Shown here: positions 61,553 through 64,000 of the stretch, in pieces | Layout of the letters: each line of letters begins with the position of its first letter | How positions within the stretch are numbered: position 1 is the first letter of the stretch | NCBI GenBank assembly: GCA_023453795.1 | Contig: JAEXSP010000039.1 | Span: 1 to 64,000 of the forward strand | DNA length: 64,000 nt | Source of the DNA: Bacillota bacterium | Lineage (GTDB): Bacteria; Bacillota; Clostridia; Acetivibrionales; JAEXSP01 | Direction: 5' to 3' | The notes under the pieces: model-generated | What the model was told of the DNA's origin: nothing | The model's input: only the letters and a program-made list of their open reading frames with translations | Database searches by the model: none | Position numbers and translations under genes: made by a program

Positions 61553-62786
61553 ATTTTATTACTTAAGAGGCGGAAGTGAGACATACTTTTTTTCACTAAA
61601 CAGTATGCTTGCTGAAAAAGGCCATGAGATAATTCCTTTTTCAATGAAGGATAGCAGAAATGTAAGTACACCATATGAAGAATATTTTATTGACAATATT
61701 AATTATAATAAGGCAGATTTTTTGAAGAATTTAAGAAATGCCTTTTCTGCAATATATTCTTTTAATGCAAAGACAAAAATTAAAAGGCTTTTAAATGATA
61801 CCAAGCCTGATCTGGCACATTTCCATTTATTCCAGCATCAGCTTTCTCCATCCATATTAAAAGCTGTTCATGATTTCGGGTTACCCATAGTGAATACTGT
61901 TCATGACTTAAAACCGCTTTGCCCGAATTATAAGATGCTCAATAAAGGGGCTATATGCGAAAAGTGCAAAAGGCATAAGTATTTTCACTGTGTGAGCAAC
62001 AAATGCATTAAAGGCTCATTTTCAGGAAGCATGACGGCATGCCTTGAAGCTTATTTAAATTGGATTATCGGGAGCTATAAAAACATTGATGCCTTTATTG
62101 CACCGAGCAACTTCCTCAGGAATAAATTTATTGAATATGGATATTCGCCTGAAAAGCTGTTTTACATACCAAACTATGTTAAGTCTGAATTATTTGAACC
62201 GTGCTACTCTTCAGGCAATTATTTTATTTTCTTCGGCAGGCTCATTGAGGAAAAGGGTATTGAAACTCTGATAAAGGCAATGAGACAAGTAAAAGGCACT
62301 GACCTATATATAATTGGTGATGGTCCCTTGAAGGATAGCCTGAATACCCTGATAAACAATTATGGACTTACTAACGTAAAAATTATTGGACACCAGACAG
62401 GACGGGCCTTGAAGGATTTGATAGAGAATTGCAAGTTCTCCATAATGCCTTCGGAATGGTACGAAAACAGTCCGTTTGCTGTCTTGGAATCCATGGCCTG
62501 CGGTAAGCCTGTTATTGCATCTGATATAGGGGGCTTGCCGGAAATCGTGGATAATAATCGAACCGGCTTGCTGTTTAGTCCTTGCAATCATGATGAACTT
62601 GCAGAAAAAATAAACTCTCTGATTGATGACTCCCATCGATTGATTTCCATGGGCAAGGAGGGCAGAGAGGATGTTAATAGGAAATTTAATGAGAAATTGC
62701 ATTATGAAAAAATCAATCAATTATATGAAAAACTGCTTAAAAATAACTCAATTATTTTGTCTGAGAGGAGAAAATTACGTTTGTAA
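61530..62786 (+). CDS. GT4-family glycosyltransferase with cysteine cluster
   Basis: 418 residues: MKILSINKFYYLRGGSETYF at the start, YFIFFGRLIEEKGIETLIKA and SEWYENSPFAVLESMACGKP in the donor domain. A cysteine-rich insert (KPLCPNYKML, CEKCKRHKYFHCVSNKC near 130-160) may bind a metal. The TTG at 61530 is preferred as start: AAGGAG lies seven bases upstream, whereas the in-frame ATG at 61524 is almost on that site, and family members begin MKIL. Confidence 0.88.
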   Translation: MKILSINKFYYLRGGSETYFFSLNSMLAEKGHEIIPFSMKDSRNVSTPYEEYFIDNINYNKADFLKNLRNAFSAIYSFNAKTKIKRLLNDTKPDLAHFHLFQHQLSPSILKAVHDFGLPIVNTVHDLKPLCPNYKMLNKGAICEKCKRHKYFHCVSNKCIKGSFSGSMTACLEAYLNWIIGSYKNIDAFIAPSNFLRNKFIEYGYSPEKLFYIPNYVKSELFEPCYSSGNYFIFFGRLIEEKGIETLIKAMRQVKGTDLYIIGDGPLKDSLNTLINNYGLTNVKIIGHQTGRALKDLIENCKFSIMPSEWYENSPFAVLESMACGKPVIASDIGGLPEIVDNNRTGLLFSPCNHDELAEKINSLIDDSHRLISMGKEGREDVNRKFNEKLHYEKINQLYEKLLKNNSIILSERRKLRL

Positions 62787-62796
62787 TTAAACACGT

Positions 62797-64000
62797 ATGA
62801 GAATTCTTATTGGAAATAGTTTATATTTTGTTTCAGCCGGACCTGAAAAATATATGTTCAATGTCTCCAGCCTGTTAGAGGAGAAAGGACACAAAACGAT
62901 TCCTTTTTCTGTAAAGCACAGTAAAAATGAGCCGACAGAGTATTCTAAATACTTTATTGAACCAATAGGAGGCGATGCAAAGGTTTATTATAAAGAGTAT
63001 AAAAAGAATTTCAGAACCTTAGGGCAGCTGCTATCAAGAACCTTTTATTCATCTAAGGCAAAAAAAGCCATTATGCATGAAATTGACTCTGAAAATCCTG
63101 ATATCGTATATTTGCTGCCCTTTATCAACAAATTGTCACCCAGTATTATTGATGGTGCAAAAAAGAAGAATAAAAGGGTTATTGTCAGAATGTCGGATTT
63201 CTTCCTCTTGTGCCCAAGGTTTGACTTCCTGTATAAAAACGAGGTATGTGACAAGTGTTTGAAGAAAGGCTTAATTTCAGCCATACCGAGAAAGTGTGTT
63301 CAAAATTCATATCCTGCTACATTTGTAAGGGTCTTATCAATGTATTTTCATCGATTGATAGGGGTATATGACAGGGTCGACAAATTCGTTTGTCCATCAG
63401 GATTTCTTGCCAGATTATTAATCGATAACGGTTTTGATTCCAAAAAGGTCGTACATATACCTACATTTATAGATGCTTCTGAAATCAAGCCGAAGTACGA
63501 AGGCGAATATGTATTGTATTTCGGAAGGATAAGCAGGGAAAAGGGTCTGGATGTATTGCTCAGAGCCTTTTCAAAGTATGCTTCAGGCACCCAAAAACTC
63601 TACATAGTAGGTGACTGCAGCAACGAAGAAGGAAGCAGGCTGATGAAGATTGTTGACGAAGAAAAAATTGAAGGCGTTTCTTTTTTAGGTTTTAAAAAGG
63701 GAAATGAAATTGCTGACATCATTGTTAATTGTAAGTTTGTTGTGATACCTGCGCGTTGGTTTGACAATATGCCGAATGTCCTGCTTGAAGCCTATGCATA
63801 CGGCAAACCTGTTATTGCAAGCAATATTGGGTCTTTCACAGAGTTGATTGATGATGGAAAAACAGGTTTTTTAGTAAAGCCAAATGATATTAATGATTTG
63901 GCAGACAAAATGAAAATGCTCGATAAGCCTGATGTTCTTAAAGAGCTTGGGTTAAACGCAAGAAAAAAGGTTGAGGAAGAGTTTAACAAGGAGCTTCACT
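62797..64000 (+). CDS. GT4-family glycosyltransferase with cysteine cluster (cut by window end)
   Basis: An open frame from the ATG at 62797 runs off the right edge after 401 codons. MRILIGNSLYFVSAGPEKYM at the start; YVLYFGRISREKGLDVLLRA, WFDNMPNVLLEAYAYGKPV and FLVKPNDINDLADKM in the donor domain. A cysteine insert (LLCPRFDF, VCDKCLKKG, KCVQ) sits at the same place as in the preceding gene, to which it is related. Most of the protein is present; only the last C-terminal residues are likely missing. No strong ribosome site is seen directly upstream. Confidence 0.87.
   Translation, partial: MRILIGNSLYFVSAGPEKYMFNVSSLLEEKGHKTIPFSVKHSKNEPTEYSKYFIEPIGGDAKVYYKEYKKNFRTLGQLLSRTFYSSKAKKAIMHEIDSENPDIVYLLPFINKLSPSIIDGAKKKNKRVIVRMSDFFLLCPRFDFLYKNEVCDKCLKKGLISAIPRKCVQNSYPATFVRVLSMYFHRLIGVYDRVDKFVCPSGFLARLLIDNGFDSKKVVHIPTFIDASEIKPKYEGEYVLYFGRISREKGLDVLLRAFSKYASGTQKLYIVGDCSNEEGSRLMKIVDEEKIEGVSFLGFKKGNEIADIIVNCKFVVIPARWFDNMPNVLLEAYAYGKPVIASNIGSFTELIDDGKTGFLVKPNDINDLADKMKMLDKPDVLKELGLNARKKVEEEFNKELH

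Noticed and set aside
1..64000. CRISPR arrays, rRNA genes, complete insertion sequences
   Set aside because: No regularly spaced repeats, no rRNA sequence and no intact transposase were seen on either strand.

Overview
The window reads as chromosomal DNA of a low-GC, spore-forming, anaerobic member of the Clostridia. The evidence is spoIIP, remA, a histidine T-box, a CIRCE-controlled hrcA-grpE-dnaK-dnaJ block, pyruvate phosphate dikinase, a 1425-residue CoA-dehydratase activase and a GH43 glycosidase relic. Gene content and order resemble the cellulolytic Ruminiclostridium/Acetivibrio group. That placement is from memory of those genomes, not from a search.

Layout. (1) 1-800 is decayed: the tail of a KptA-like gene, a repeated GTGTC-type motif and frameshifted Rhs remnants. 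(2) 819-31177 is mostly conserved housekeeping on the + strand: a B12-radical SAM enzyme, TrpB2, T-box-hisS-aspS, lepB, the giant activase, spoIIP, lepA-hemW, the heat-shock genes, prmA-rsmE, then yicC-remA-gmk-rpoZ-coaBC and glyQS. Small hairpin or MITE-like repeats sit in several spacers. One convergent CmpB-type membrane gene and one 55-residue membrane protein gene lie on the - strand. (3) 31240-40786 holds an ABC exporter (-), ppdK (+), a GH43 relic, a WG-repeat lipoprotein (-), an AraC/GyrI-like regulator (-) and fabF (-). (4) 40900-44381 is accessory: a small gene with a long leader, tRNA-Gln(CUG), a perfect 38-bp palindrome, a GNAT gene, a fused double pseudogene, a GC-richer DUF1801/DUF2200 pair and a DUF4256 gene. 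(5) 44400-64000 is a cell-surface polysaccharide region.

The most interesting part is the left end of region 5. A secreted beta-helix protein gene (-) is preceded by two tandem cyclic-di-GMP-I (GEMM) riboswitches. The copy next to the gene appears to fold its own Shine-Dalgarno into the closing stem. Divergent from it, from a strong promoter, starts a long + strand locus: an SGNH esterase sharing a carbohydrate-binding-like domain with the beta-helix protein, hexapeptide acetyltransferases, two deacetylase-fold proteins, TviB/WbpA- and TviC/WbpP-type enzymes (UDP-GalNAcA synthesis), a MurJ/MviN flippase, four GT4 glycosyltransferases, a FemAB/GNAT-like protein, an AsnB amidotransferase (possibly making a uronamide) and a Wzy/WaaL-type polymerase. 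The inferred picture is a Wzy-type acidic, acetylated polysaccharide with a c-di-GMP-controlled secreted enzyme acting on it. No initiating phosphoglycosyltransferase or chain-length regulator is seen here; the locus runs off the right edge inside a glycosyltransferase gene.
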